From contig NZ_KE384082.1 in assembly GCF_000423705.1 (NCBI RefSeq), positions 866,843-930,842 on the forward strand: a stretch of 64,000 bases of DNA, in the 5' to 3' direction. The DNA comes from Stappia stellulata DSM 5886. Lineage in GTDB: Bacteria > Pseudomonadota > Alphaproteobacteria > Rhizobiales > Stappiaceae. The notes under the pieces are model-generated. The model was not told the origin of the DNA. It worked only from the letters and a program-made list of their open reading frames with translations, and searched no databases. Positions 40,409-49,037 of the stretch are shown in pieces. Each line of letters starts with the position of its first letter. Positions within the stretch are counted from its first letter, which is position 1. A program made the translations under genes and the position numbers.

Positions 40409-41173
40409 ATGACCCCGATCGCCGATCCGCTGTTTTACGCCTTCGCGGTGCCGGCCGTCATCATGGTCGGCCTGGCGAAAGGCGGCTTCGGCGGACCGCT
40501 GTCGCTGCTGGGCGTGCCGTTGATGAGCCTCACCATCGCCCCGGTGCAGGCAGCCGGCATCATGCTGCCGATCCTGGTCGTCATGGACATGGCCGGCCTG
40601 TTTGCCTATCGCGGCATCTACGACACGGCGAGCCTGAAAATCCTGCTTCCGGCTGCCATCGTCGGCATTGCGGTCGGCTATTTCACCGCCGCCTTCGTCA
40701 GCGAGGCCCATGTGCGTCTGCTGATCGGGCTTGTGGCGATCCTTTTCACGCTCAACGCCGTGGCCGGTGCGCGCACCGGCAATGCGCCGCGCGCCCAACG
40801 CCCCTGGCTCGGCCGGTTCTGGGGCATGATCTCCGGCTTCACCAGCTTCGTCAGCCATGCCGGCGGACCGCCCTATCAGGTCTACATGCTGCCGCTGCGC
40901 CTCGAGCCGGTGCGCTTTGCCGGAACCTCCGTGATCTTCTTCACCACCGTGAACGCGATCAAGCTGGTTCCCTATGCCGCGCTCGGCCAGTTCGCGCCCG
41001 AAAACCTTGCGACCTCCGCCGTGCTGCTGCCGTTGGCGCCGCTGGCGACACTTGCCGGCGCCTGGCTGGTGAAACGCATTCGCCCGGGCATCTTCTACAA
41101 GATCACCTATGCGGGCGTGGGGATCATCGGGGTCAAATTGTTCTGGGACGGACTGAGCGCGCTTCTCGCCTGA
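40409..41173 (+). CDS. TauE/SafE family membrane transporter (second copy)
   Basis: A 254-aa integral membrane protein with about 8 hydrophobic segments and the family pattern VGLAKGGFGGPLSLLGVPLM in the first half and SGFTSFVSHAGGPPYQVYML in the second. The latter differs clearly from the copy at 13098-13874, so the two are distant paralogs with probably different substrates. It lies 102 bp upstream of an acyl-CoA ligase gene on the same strand; a link to organic acid export is conceivable but unproven. Confidence 0.82.
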   Translation: MTPIADPLFYAFAVPAVIMVGLAKGGFGGPLSLLGVPLMSLTIAPVQAAGIMLPILVVMDMAGLFAYRGIYDTASLKILLPAAIVGIAVGYFTAAFVSEAHVRLLIGLVAILFTLNAVAGARTGNAPRAQRPWLGRFWGMISGFTSFVSHAGGPPYQVYMLPLRLEPVRFAGTSVIFFTTVNAIKLVPYAALGQFAPENLATSAVLLPLAPLATLAGAWLVKRIRPGIFYKITYAGVGIIGVKLFWDGLSALLA

Positions 41174-41275
41174 TCCGCGGCCACCATTGCTGTTGATCGC
41201 GGGGCGCAATGCCGCTTTGATGGCGCGACGAACGGCGCCCGCTCCGCGGACCCGCCGGAGACCTTGGAGGACAGA

Positions 41276-42913
41276 ATGGCCGAAAGCGGCAGCCCCTACA
41301 CACGCGATCTCGACAAGACAAAGGCGAATTACACACCGCTGTCGCCCCTGAGTTTCCTGGCCCGCGCCGCCGGCATCTTTCCCGATCACACAGCCATCGT
41401 CCATGGAACGGACCGAACGTCCTACGCGGATTTCTACGCCCGGTCCCGCCGCCTTGCCTCCGCGCTCGCCGCAAGAGGAATCGGCAAGAACGACACCGTC
41501 ACGGTGATGCTTCCCAACACCCCGCCCATGCTGGAGGCCCACTACGGTGTGCCGATGGCCGGCGCGGTGCTGCATTCACTCAACACCCGGCTCGACGCGG
41601 CCGTCATCGCCTTCCAGCTCGATCATGCAAACAGCAAGATCGTGATCACGGACCGGGAATTCGCCCCCGTGATGAAGGAGGCGCTCGCCCTTGCCGAGGT
41701 CTCCCCGCTGGTGATCGACTACGACGATCCGGAGTTTTTCCAGGAGGGCGAGCGGCTCGGTTCGCTCGACTACGAGGCCTTCGTCATGAGCGGCGACCCC
41801 GCGTTTGCCTGGTCGCTGCCGGAGGACGAATGGGACGCGATCGCGCTGAATTACACCTCCGGCACCACCGGGAACCCGAAGGGCGTGGTTTACCACCATC
41901 GCGGCGCCTATCTGCTGGCCCAGGCCAACATCCTGACCGCCGGCATGGCGAAACACCCGGTCTACCTGTGGACCCTGCCGATGTTTCACTGCAACGGCTG
42001 GTGCTTTCCCTGGTCGATGTCGGTCGTTGCCGGGACCCACGTTTGCCTGCGCCAGGTGCGGCAAAAGCCGATCTGGGATGCGCTGGCCGATGAAGGCGTG
42101 ACGCATCTGTGCGGCGCGCCCGTGGTGATGTCCACCATCCTGAACGCGGCGGACGCCGACAAGCGCGATCTCGGCGGACGCGTGGTCGATTTCTTCACTG
42201 CCGCCGCGCCCCCGCCGGAATCGGTGCTCGCCGCAATGAAGGAAGCCGGCTTCAACGTGACCCACCTCTACGGCCTGACCGAGGTCTACGGTCCCGCCGT
42301 CGTCAACGAGTGGAAGCGCGAATGGGACGCGCGCCCCGCGGCCGAACAGGCCGCACTCAAGGCGCGCCAGGGCGTTCGCTACGTTGCCCTGGATGACCTC
42401 AGCGTCCGCGATCCGCAAACCATGGAGGCCGTTCCGGCCGACGGCGAGACGCTCGGCGAGGTCATGTTTCGCGGCAACGTGGTGATGAAGGGCTATCTGA
42501 AGAACCCGCAAGCCACGGCGGAAGCCTTTTCCGGCGGCTGGTTCCATTCCGGCGATCTCGGCGTGCTGCATCCCGACGGTTACATCCAGCTCAAGGACCG
42601 CTCCAAGGACATCATCATTTCCGGCGGCGAGAACATTTCCTCCATCGAGGTGGAGGAGGTCCTGTTCAAGCATCCACAGGTAATCGCGGCGGCGGTGGTG
42701 GCGCGCCCGGACGACAAATGGGGCGAGACCCCGTGCGCCTTCGTCGAGCTCAAGACCGGCGCCGGCGTGTCGGCGGACGATCTCATCGAATTCTGCCGTG
42801 AGCACATGGCCCGCTTCAAGGCGCCGCGCCACGTCGTCTTCACCGACTTGCCGAAGACCTCGACCGGAAAGATCCAGAAGTTCGTGCTGCGCGAGATGGC
42901 AAAATCAGTCTAG
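41276..42913 (+). CDS. AMP-dependent acyl-CoA synthetase (medium/long-chain type)
   Basis: A 545-aa adenylating enzyme with ALNYTSGTTGNPKGVVYHHRG, the GLTEVYGP adenine-binding segment, WFHSGDLGV, and the C-terminal catalytic lysine in LPKTSTGKIQK. Its length and the MFHCNGWCFPW region match AlkK-like medium-chain acyl-CoA ligases also used for methylmercaptopropionate (DmdB-like) in marine bacteria; the exact substrate cannot be set from sequence. GGAGG is 5 nt before ATG 41276. Confidence 0.88.
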   Translation: MAESGSPYTRDLDKTKANYTPLSPLSFLARAAGIFPDHTAIVHGTDRTSYADFYARSRRLASALAARGIGKNDTVTVMLPNTPPMLEAHYGVPMAGAVLHSLNTRLDAAVIAFQLDHANSKIVITDREFAPVMKEALALAEVSPLVIDYDDPEFFQEGERLGSLDYEAFVMSGDPAFAWSLPEDEWDAIALNYTSGTTGNPKGVVYHHRGAYLLAQANILTAGMAKHPVYLWTLPMFHCNGWCFPWSMSVVAGTHVCLRQVRQKPIWDALADEGVTHLCGAPVVMSTILNAADADKRDLGGRVVDFFTAAAPPPESVLAAMKEAGFNVTHLYGLTEVYGPAVVNEWKREWDARPAAEQAALKARQGVRYVALDDLSVRDPQTMEAVPADGETLGEVMFRGNVVMKGYLKNPQATAEAFSGGWFHSGDLGVLHPDGYIQLKDRSKDIIISGGENISSIEVEEVLFKHPQVIAAAVVARPDDKWGETPCAFVELKTGAGVSADDLIEFCREHMARFKAPRHVVFTDLPKTSTGKIQKFVLREMAKSV

Positions 42914-42936
42914 CGGAGAACGCCTCCTCAAACGAC

Positions 42937-42961
42937 AAAAGCCGCGGCATTGCCGCGGCTT
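42937..42961 (-). terminator. Terminator between acyl-CoA ligase and DUF465 gene
   Basis: AAGCCGCGGC and GCCGCGGCTT form a 10-bp stem with an ATT loop. On the minus strand it is followed by TTTT; on the plus strand there is little T. It mainly serves the DUF465 gene on the minus strand and may also pause the ligase transcript. Confidence 0.75.
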
Positions 42962-43009
42962 CTGATGTCGTGCGGCAGGTCGGGCCTGCCGGCTTGCGTC
43001 ATTTTGACT

Positions 43010-43189
43010 TCAGTGCAAGGTCGCGTTCGATTGCAGTTTTTCAATCTCGTCCTTGAGGTGAAGCTTCCGGCGTTTGAGGGAGGCAATCTCGAGCGAGTCC
43101 GTGCTCGGATGCCGCATCGCTTTTTCCAGTTCACGTTCAAGATCGGAGTGGCGTCTCTGCAACTCGACGAGATGCGACTGAAGGGACAT
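43010..43189 (-). CDS. DUF465 (YdcH) small coiled-coil protein
   Basis: A 59-aa protein that starts MSLQSHLVELQRRHSDLERE and ends with KDEIEKLQSNATLH. It fits the DUF465/YdcH family: two short helices with heptads separated by a turn around RHPSTDSLE, and the basic LKRRKLHLKDEI segment. AGGAGG is 6 nt before ATG 43189, and a terminator follows its stop. Function of the family is unknown. It is divergent from a second DUF465 gene 303 bp away. Confidence 0.88.
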   Translation of the reverse strand: MSLQSHLVELQRRHSDLERELEKAMRHPSTDSLEIASLKRRKLHLKDEIEKLQSNATLH

Positions 43190-43492
43190 GGATAACCTCC
43201 TTGCCTATGCGCTTTTGACGACTGGAGTGTGACACAGCAGGAAACGGCTGTCGAACGCTTCCGGGTTGTAACGAGGGCAGGGTTACCCAGCGGTTACGGC
43301 GGATTTCGCCCCCTGCGACACCGTGTCCTTTCGCCCTGCCGGACCCGGATTTTCGGTCGCGCCAAGTCGGCCCTACCGCAAACCGCGCCCGCGCTGTATC
43401 CTGCCCGGGGCGGAAGAGAATGCGGCGGAGATTCCCGCTCGGCCGCCGGCATCCGGTCCGAGCCGCTTCGGACCACACGCGTGGAGTAAGGC
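43190..43492. other. Divergent intergenic region between two DUF465 genes
   Basis: About 303 bp, GC-rich. It should hold two promoters; TGTATC near 43399 is a possible -10 towards the plus-strand copy. I see no inverted repeat of note and no believable open reading frame. Confidence 0.3.
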
Positions 43493-43714
43493 ATGGATTC
43501 AGGCATGGGCAGCGGCCAGGACGAGAACGCGGTTCGCATCGAGCTTGCAAAGCTGCGGCAGGAACACCGCGACCTCGATACGGCGATCTCGGCGATGAGC
43601 GAAACCGGGCGCAACGATGCCCTTCAGATGCAGCGCCTCAAGAAGAAGAAACTGTCGCTGAAAGACCGCATCACCACGCTGGAAGACAAGCTCCTGCCCG
43701 ACATCATCGCCTGA
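43493..43714 (+). CDS. DUF465 (YdcH) small coiled-coil protein, second copy
   Basis: A 73-aa DUF465 protein: the family core [18 protein letters not shown], a short loop, then [24 protein letters not shown]. It has the same two-helix plan as the 59-aa copy on the other strand but little identity outside the KLSLKD-type segment. GGAG precedes the ATG by 6 nt. It is 134 bp upstream of purE; co-transcription with purEK is possible. Confidence 0.88.
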   Translation: MDSGMGSGQDENAVRIELAKLRQEHRDLDTAISAMSETGRNDALQMQRLKKKKLSLKDRITTLEDKLLPDIIA

Positions 43715-43848
43715 GCGGCGCGCGCGCCCGGTCTGATGTGCCCGACCGCTCTTGCGCCCGCCCCCGCGCTGCATATAGTGCGGAGCCTTCCAGGAAGCGT
43801 TCCCGCAGATCCGCGAGGACCCCAACCGATCTTGAAGGCAAGCGGCGC

Positions 43849-44346
43849 ATGACCACGACACGACCACCGGTGGCGATCATAATGGGCAGTCAATCCGACT
43901 GGCCGACCATGAAACACGCGGCGGACACGCTCGATGCGCTCGAGATCGCCTATGACGCGCGGATCGTGTCGGCGCATCGCACGCCACAACGCCTCTATGA
44001 TTTCGCAAGCGGGGCCCGGGAGGCCGGGTTCAAGACCGTGATCGCCGGAGCGGGCGGCGCGGCGCACCTTCCCGGGATGACCGCATCGATGACAGCGCTG
44101 CCGGTCTTCGGCGTCCCGATCGAATCGCGCACCTTGAAGGGCGAGGACAGCCTGCTGTCGATCGTCCAGATGCCGGCCGGCATTCCCGTTGGAACCCTGG
44201 CGATCGGACGCGCCGGCGCCGTCAACGCCGCCCTCCTCTCCGCTGCCGTCCTGGCACTGGCCGATCCCGCGCTTGCCGAGCGTCTCGATGCCTGGCGCGC
44301 GCGCCAGAGCGAGGCGGTTGCCGAGCGCCCCGTCGACGACGCCTGA
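43849..44346 (+). CDS. purE: N5-carboxyaminoimidazole ribonucleotide mutase
   Basis: PurE class I (165 aa) converts N5-CAIR to CAIR in purine synthesis. The N-terminus [17 protein letters not shown] and the active-site motif SAHRTP (with the catalytic His) are intact, as is the [11 protein letters not shown] loop. The start ATG 43849 gives standard family length. It is followed 71 bp later by purK, its pathway partner. Confidence 0.97.
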   Translation: MTTTRPPVAIIMGSQSDWPTMKHAADTLDALEIAYDARIVSAHRTPQRLYDFASGAREAGFKTVIAGAGGAAHLPGMTASMTALPVFGVPIESRTLKGEDSLLSIVQMPAGIPVGTLAIGRAGAVNAALLSAAVLALADPALAERLDAWRARQSEAVAERPVDDA

Positions 44347-44417
44347 GACCACTGAGGCAAACCGCCTTGAGGGCGTCAGCGCCCCGTCCCGCCATGCAGC
44401 CGAAGGATCCGCACATC

Positions 44418-45521
44418 ATGACCACAAAGGCGCTGTCCCGCCCGCTGTCGCCGGGCGACACGATCGGGATCCTGGGAGGCGGTCAACTCGGCCGGATGCT
44501 CGCGCTCGCCGCCGCCCCGCTCGGCCTGAAGACCCACATCCTGTGCCCGGATCCCGACAGCCCCGCCTTCGAGGTCGCCAGCAGCTACACGGTCGCCGGC
44601 TACGACGACGTGTCGGCGCTCGACATCTTCGCGGCCGCGGTCGATGTCGTGACCTATGAGTTCGAGAACGTGCCGGGACCGACGGCCGCCCATCTTGCCG
44701 AACGGGTCTGCGTGCGCCCGGGCCCCAAAGCCCTCGCCGTTTCCCAGGACCGGCTGAACGAAAAGACGTTCCTGCGCGAGGCCGGCGTGCCCGTCGCCGA
44801 TTACGCCCGGATCGATGCGGCCGGGGACATCGCGTCCGCGCTTGCGGAGCTGGGCGGCACCGGCATCCTCAAGACCCGGCGCATGGGCTACGACGGCAAG
44901 GGGCAGGTGCTGTTGCGCGCGGAAGCCGATGCCGCGGCCGCCTTCCAGCAGATTGGCAAGACGCCGTCGATCCTTGAGGCCTTCGTGCCGTTCGAACGCG
45001 AGGTTTCGGTGATCGCCGCCCGCGCCGTCGACGGCACGGTGCGCGCCTACGACGTGGCGGAAAACGTCCACCGCGACCATATCCTCAAGACCTCGACCGT
45101 CCCGGCCGCGCTCGATGCGCAACTGGCGGCGGAAGCGCGCGCGATGGCCGAGCGCATTGCGGACCAGTTGGACTACGTCGGCGTGATCGGCGTGGAGATG
45201 TTCGTTCTGCCACAAGGGAGCGCAAGCCGCCTTGTGGTCAACGAGATCGCCCCGCGCGTGCACAATTCCGGGCACTGGACGCAGGACGCCTGTCTCGTCT
45301 CGCAGTTCGAGCAACATGTTCGGGCAATCGCCGGCTGGCCGCTCGGCAGCGCCGAACGCCACAGCGACGTGGTGATGGAAAACCTGATCGGCGACGAGGT
45401 CGAGCGCTGGCAGGAGATCCTGCGCGATCCGGCGTCCGCGCTGCATCTCTACGGCAAGTCGGATACGCGCGCCGGCCGCAAGATGGGCCATGTGAACCGC
45501 ATCTGCCCCCAGCGCGCCTGA
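44418..45521 (+). CDS. purK: N5-carboxyaminoimidazole ribonucleotide synthase
   Basis: PurK (367 aa) is the ATP-grasp enzyme that carboxylates AIR to N5-CAIR, the substrate of PurE. It shows IGILGGGQLGRMLALAA at the N-terminus, the ATP-grasp segment ILKTRRMGYDGKGQ and C-terminal NEIAPRVHNSGHWT. Several in-frame starts exist (TTG 44367, ATG 44394). I use ATG 44418, which has GAAGGA 10 nt upstream and fits family length. Confidence 0.96.
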   Translation: MTTKALSRPLSPGDTIGILGGGQLGRMLALAAAPLGLKTHILCPDPDSPAFEVASSYTVAGYDDVSALDIFAAAVDVVTYEFENVPGPTAAHLAERVCVRPGPKALAVSQDRLNEKTFLREAGVPVADYARIDAAGDIASALAELGGTGILKTRRMGYDGKGQVLLRAEADAAAAFQQIGKTPSILEAFVPFEREVSVIAARAVDGTVRAYDVAENVHRDHILKTSTVPAALDAQLAAEARAMAERIADQLDYVGVIGVEMFVLPQGSASRLVVNEIAPRVHNSGHWTQDACLVSQFEQHVRAIAGWPLGSAERHSDVVMENLIGDEVERWQEILRDPASALHLYGKSDTRAGRKMGHVNRICPQRA

Positions 45522-45582
45522 CCCCCGTCCGGAACGCCGCAATGCGCCCGGCCTGCGGTCGCGAAGGCCCGCCCGCTCGGTC

Positions 45583-46974
45583 CTAGAGCAGGCCGAGCCG
45601 TTCGCGCGCCGCGAAGCGCCACAACAGCACGATGGAGACCGCTGCCAGACCGAAGGCCAGCCCCCACCAGATGCCGATGCCGCCAAGGCCCAGCGGGAAG
45701 GCAAGCACATAGGCGAGCCCCATGCCGCCGACCCAATAGCCGATGACGGCAATGACCATCGGCGTCTTGGTGTCGGATAGCCCACGCAGCAGGCTGCCGC
45801 CGACCACCTGGGCGCCGTCGAAGATCTGGAACACGGCAGCGATCGCCAGGAAGGTCACCCCGATCGCCAGCACCTCGGCGGACTGCGGATTGTCGAGATC
45901 GAGGAACAGCGACACGAAGGGCACGGGCTTCAGCCAGAACGCGATGGCGCAGATCACCATGAACCCCATCGACACGACGAGAGCCGCCCAGCCGGCGCGG
46001 CCCACCCCGACGCGGTCGCCGCGTCCGGCGGCGAGGCCGATGCGAATCATCCCAGCCTGCCCCAGCCCGAGCGGAACCATGAAGGTGATCGAGGTCAGCT
46101 GAAGGACGACGCCATGGGCGGCGAGCGGCACCGTCCCGATCCAGCCCATCATCAGCGACGAACCGGAAAACAGCGCCACCTCCACAAGCAGCATGATGGC
46201 GATTGGCCACCCCAGCCTGAGGATCTCGAAAAATTTCGACCAGTCGCTGCGCCACAGGCGGCCGAACACCGCGTAGCGGCGCAGCTGGCGTTGGCGCAGG
46301 GTGTAGACGACAATGATGAGGAGCGTGGCGAAGGACGTGGCGACAGAAGCGATCCCGGCCCCGACCAGCTCCAGCCGCGGCATCCCGAAATTGCCGAAGA
46401 TCAGCGCATAGTCGATGACGGCGTTGAACAGTGCCGCGGCGATCGTCGCCCACAGCACCACCTGGGCCTTTTCCAGCACGGTGACGAAATTGCGCAGCGC
46501 CATCGTCATCAGCGAGGGAAACACCGCAAACATCATGATGCGCGCATAATCGCCGGCAAGCGCGGAGACATCCCGCTGTTGCCCGAACGCAAGCAGGATA
46601 TCCTCGGTGAACCACAACACGCCGAGCGTGGGAACCGAATAGACCGCGACAAACCAGAAGCCCATGCGCACGGACCGACGCAGGTCGCGCGGCCGGCGTT
46701 CGCCGCGCGCCTTTGCCGCCAGTGGCACCACCGCCTGGAGCACGCCCATGCCGAACAGCCAAATGACGATATAAAGATTGAACGCCAGAACGGCCGCGGC
46801 AAGTTCCACCGCCCCCAGCCAGCCGATCATCACCACATCTGTGGTGTTGATCGCCATCTGTGCAACCTGTGCGCCGGCGATCGGTATGCCGAGCCGAAGG
46901 CTCTGGACGACCTCATTGCGCCATGCGCCCACTGCGTCTGCTGCGCTTTGCGCATCGGGCCCCGACGCTGTCAT
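45583..46974 (-). CDS. MATE family multidrug/toxin exporter
   Basis: A 463-aa membrane protein with 12 predicted helices in two MatE domains, which exports cationic drugs or metabolites in exchange for Na+ or H+. It resembles the NorM subgroup (LRLGIPIAGAQVAQMAINTTDVVMIG in helix 1-2; a similar LGWPIAIMLLVEVALF start in the second half). ATG 46974 follows GGGGAG with 9 nt spacing. It is convergent with purK, leaving 61 bp. Confidence 0.92.
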   Translation of the reverse strand: MTASGPDAQSAADAVGAWRNEVVQSLRLGIPIAGAQVAQMAINTTDVVMIGWLGAVELAAAVLAFNLYIVIWLFGMGVLQAVVPLAAKARGERRPRDLRRSVRMGFWFVAVYSVPTLGVLWFTEDILLAFGQQRDVSALAGDYARIMMFAVFPSLMTMALRNFVTVLEKAQVVLWATIAAALFNAVIDYALIFGNFGMPRLELVGAGIASVATSFATLLIIVVYTLRQRQLRRYAVFGRLWRSDWSKFFEILRLGWPIAIMLLVEVALFSGSSLMMGWIGTVPLAAHGVVLQLTSITFMVPLGLGQAGMIRIGLAAGRGDRVGVGRAGWAALVVSMGFMVICAIAFWLKPVPFVSLFLDLDNPQSAEVLAIGVTFLAIAAVFQIFDGAQVVGGSLLRGLSDTKTPMVIAVIGYWVGGMGLAYVLAFPLGLGGIGIWWGLAFGLAAVSIVLLWRFAARERLGLL

Positions 46975-47356
46975 TTCCCCGTTCTCCCCGATCGGACCGG
47001 CCAACGGCCGCCGCGTGCCCGGCTAGGCCCTCTTGTCATGAGTCTGTGGTATCCTGCGGCCGATGCAGCGTCCAGTGGCCTTCCGGTCGATGACACTCCG
47101 GACGCAGATTAACCTGAGATCCGATGCATCTGGCACTTATGGCGGTGGACAATAACTCCGGCCTCTGCTAACTAGACGGCCTGATTAGCGACGTGAAAGC
47201 GGCGCGCCGGTGTCTTTTGCACAGCGCGCCCCAGGCTTGCAGCTGATGACAGAGGCAAGCCGGTTTCGCTTCCGAGTCACACAGCGAGTCCAACTGGGTG
47301 AGATCCGGCACCGGATGCGGCAGTCGCATGGGTGCAAGAACGATGGGAAAAAACGC
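46975..47356. other. Intergenic region upstream of rpsU
   Basis: A 382-bp gap between the divergent MATE gene and rpsU. A candidate promoter sits at 47146-47174. Downstream of it, GGCGCGCC (47191-47198) can pair with GGCGCGC-type sequence on the other side of a T-rich loop (GCGCGCC near 47224-47230), which could structure the rpsU leader. No other feature is supported. Confidence 0.35.
47146..47174 (+). promoter_or_regulatory. Candidate rpsU promoter
   Basis: TGGACA (47146-47151), a 17-nt spacer and TAACTA (47169-47174). The -35 and spacing are good, the -10 is weak. It predicts a leader of about 175 nt before the rpsU GTG. Confidence 0.35.
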
Positions 47357-47584
47357 GTGCAGGTTCTGGTCCGCGACAACAATGTCGATCAGGCGCTCAA
47401 GGCGCTGAAGAAGAAAATGCAGCGCGAAGGCATCTTTCGCGAGATGAAGCTTCGTGGCCACTACGAGAAGCCGTCGGAAAAGAAGGCCCGCGAGAAGGCG
47501 GAAGCCGTTCGCCGTGCGCGCAAGCTGGCGCGCAAGCGCGCTCAGCGCGAAGGCCTTCTGCCGAGCAAGGCTCCGCGCCGCTAG
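47357..47584 (+). CDS. rpsU: 30S ribosomal protein S21
   Basis: S21 of 75 aa that begins [21 protein letters not shown] and ends with a strongly basic tail rich in [13 protein letters not shown]. The start is a GTG at 47357, placed where all S21 proteins start; the in-frame ATGs further upstream encode unrelated residues. S21 is needed for translation initiation on SD-containing mRNAs. It is monocistronic, with a weak hairpin downstream. Confidence 0.95.
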   Translation: MQVLVRDNNVDQALKALKKKMQREGIFREMKLRGHYEKPSEKKAREKAEAVRRARKLARKRAQREGLLPSKAPRR

Positions 47585-47598
47585 AAAATCCGGACGGG

Positions 47599-47637
47599 CC
47601 TGCGCCTTCTGTCGCATGCTTGCGCAGGGTGTCCTTT
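47599..47637 (+). terminator. Weak hairpin after rpsU
   Basis: CCTGCGC (47599-47605) pairs with GCGCAGG (47622-47628) over a 16-nt loop, followed by GTGTCCTTT. The loop is long and the T tract poor, so this is only a possible terminator. Confidence 0.3.
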
Positions 47638-47934
47638 GACTGCGGCCGTTCAGGACCTTTCTGACATGCTGCTTCATCGGGATGAGCCGATAGCCCGCAG
47701 GCCGTAGAGGCCCGGGGGCAAGGCACGTGCATGCGCGGCAGCCGCCGCGCGGCCCACGCGGCTGCGCCGTCTTTGCATCGCATCCGGGGCAATGCCACAA
47801 TCCTGACTCAGGACTGACGGCACGGTTCGGAAGAAACGCACTGCGGAATTTGCGCATTGCGGCTTGGACGGTGGCGCCGATAGTCTTGGGTGTGCAAAGT
47901 CTGAGGCGAAAACGGAAGTCCGGAAGGGGCAGCG
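47638..47934. other. Intergenic region upstream of the TPR lipoprotein
   Basis: Roughly 300 bp of GC-rich sequence. It contains the short perfect inverted repeat TCCTGA-C-TCAGGA at 47801-47813, about 120 bp before the gene, which might be an operator. No promoter or RNA is clear. Confidence 0.3.
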
Positions 47935-48765
47935 ATGCAGATGGCGAAGGTGCAGCACCGGGCCTCCTTGGCCGCAGTGATTTCCTGCGGTCTTCTGCTT
48001 TCCGCATGCCAGACTGCCGGGGTTTCCGGCGTTCCCATCGACAGATCGGCCGGGTCGGCCGCCAATATCGATTCGCTGAACGCCGTGATCGAGGCGAACC
48101 CGCGCGATGCCGCCGCCTATAACACCCGCGGCATCGCCTACGGCCAGGCGGGCCGGTTCAACAACGCGCTTGAAGATTTCGGTACCGCCCTTCAGCTTGC
48201 GCCGAACTCCTACCAGGCCTACGCCAATCGCGCGCTTGTTCATCGCAGGATGGGCAACACCCAGGCTGCGATCTCCGACTACAGCGCCGCACTGCGGATC
48301 AAGCCGGACTACGATGTGGCGCTTGTCGGCCGCGGCAATGCCTATCGCACGCTCGGCCGCAACGACATGGCCCTCGCCGATTTCAATGCGGCAATCGCCA
48401 TCGATTCCAGCAACGCCCGCGCCTATCACAATCGCGGCCTGATTTATCAGGCCCAGGGCCAGCACGCGCGCGCGGTCGAGGACTTCGCGACCGCCATCGG
48501 TCTCGATCCCAACGCCGCCGAACCCTATATTGCTCGCGGCGTTTCCTATCTTGCGCTGAACGATCCGAAAGCCGCCTTCTCCGACCTGTCGGATGCCGTC
48601 AATCGCGACAAGCGCTCGGCAGTCGCCTGGGCCAACCGCGGACTGGCGTTGGAGCTTCTCGGCAAGCCGAACGATGCCCGGCGCTCGTTCAACCGGGCGC
48701 TCGGCATCGATGCCTCCAACGAGATCGCCCGCGACGGCATCGGCCGCCTGGATCGCGGCGGCTGA
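47935..48765 (+). CDS. TPR-repeat lipoprotein (NlpI-like)
   Basis: A 276-aa predicted outer-membrane lipoprotein. The signal peptide ends in the lipobox LLSAC (Cys about 25). From about 44 to 268 there are six or seven TPR units with the pattern AYNTRGIAY...AL.DF..AL.L.P. The plan recalls E. coli NlpI, which is an adaptor for periplasmic proteases and murein hydrolases, but direct orthology is uncertain. GGAAGGGG lies 5 nt before the ATG. Peptidoglycan enzymes lie just downstream on the other strand. Confidence 0.85.
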   Translation: MQMAKVQHRASLAAVISCGLLLSACQTAGVSGVPIDRSAGSAANIDSLNAVIEANPRDAAAYNTRGIAYGQAGRFNNALEDFGTALQLAPNSYQAYANRALVHRRMGNTQAAISDYSAALRIKPDYDVALVGRGNAYRTLGRNDMALADFNAAIAIDSSNARAYHNRGLIYQAQGQHARAVEDFATAIGLDPNAAEPYIARGVSYLALNDPKAAFSDLSDAVNRDKRSAVAWANRGLALELLGKPNDARRSFNRALGIDASNEIARDGIGRLDRGG

Positions 48766-48780
48766 ACGCTCTCACGCTCG

Positions 48781-48804
48781 GGCGGGCACAGGCCCGCCTC
48801 CCCC
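48781..48804 (+). terminator. Hairpin after the TPR lipoprotein gene
   Basis: GGCGGGC (48781-48787) and GCCCGCC (48792-48798) flank an ACAG loop, 16 bp past the stop. It is followed by TCCCCC, not a T run, so termination efficiency is doubtful. Confidence 0.4.
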
Positions 48805-48807
48805 AAA

Positions 48808-48838
48808 AAATCCACAAGATTGCCCACAAATATCCACA
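48808..48838 (+). repeat. Three phased DnaA-box-like motifs
   Basis: AAATCCACA (48808-48816), TTGCCCACA (48820-48828) and ATATCCACA (48830-48838) resemble the DnaA box TTATNCACA with 2, 2 and 1 mismatches. Their starts are spaced 12 and 10 bp, close to one helical turn. They lie in the same orientation in a 272-bp convergent gap. Confidence 0.35.
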
Positions 48839-48993
48839 GGCAACGGCGCCTGCCCGAACGCAATTGTGTGCGTGGACGTGCGCGGCGCATCGCATGCGCA
48901 TCAGCTGACTGCTGCAGGCGGCGTGACCGGCCGTGACGGGAATGTGCGAAGATCAGGGCGCTGCACTTTTGCACCGGCGTGAAAACACAGCGC

Positions 48994-49027
48994 GAAAGGA
49001 GGCGAACGGTTGCAACCGTTCGCCTCC
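48994..49027 (-). terminator. Terminator after the M15/DUF882 peptidase gene
   Basis: GGAGGCGAACGGTT (48998-49011) is mirrored by AACCGTTCGCCTCC (49014-49027), a 14-bp near-palindrome. On the minus strand it is followed by TTTCGC. It lies 11 bp past the stop of the peptidase. Confidence 0.7.
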
Positions 49028-49037
49028 ATTGGTCAGG

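Noticed and set aside
46975-47356. An N-terminally extended S21 protein of 124 residues
   Set aside because: The in-frame upstream codons do not resemble S21, and the family starts at the GTG at 47357.
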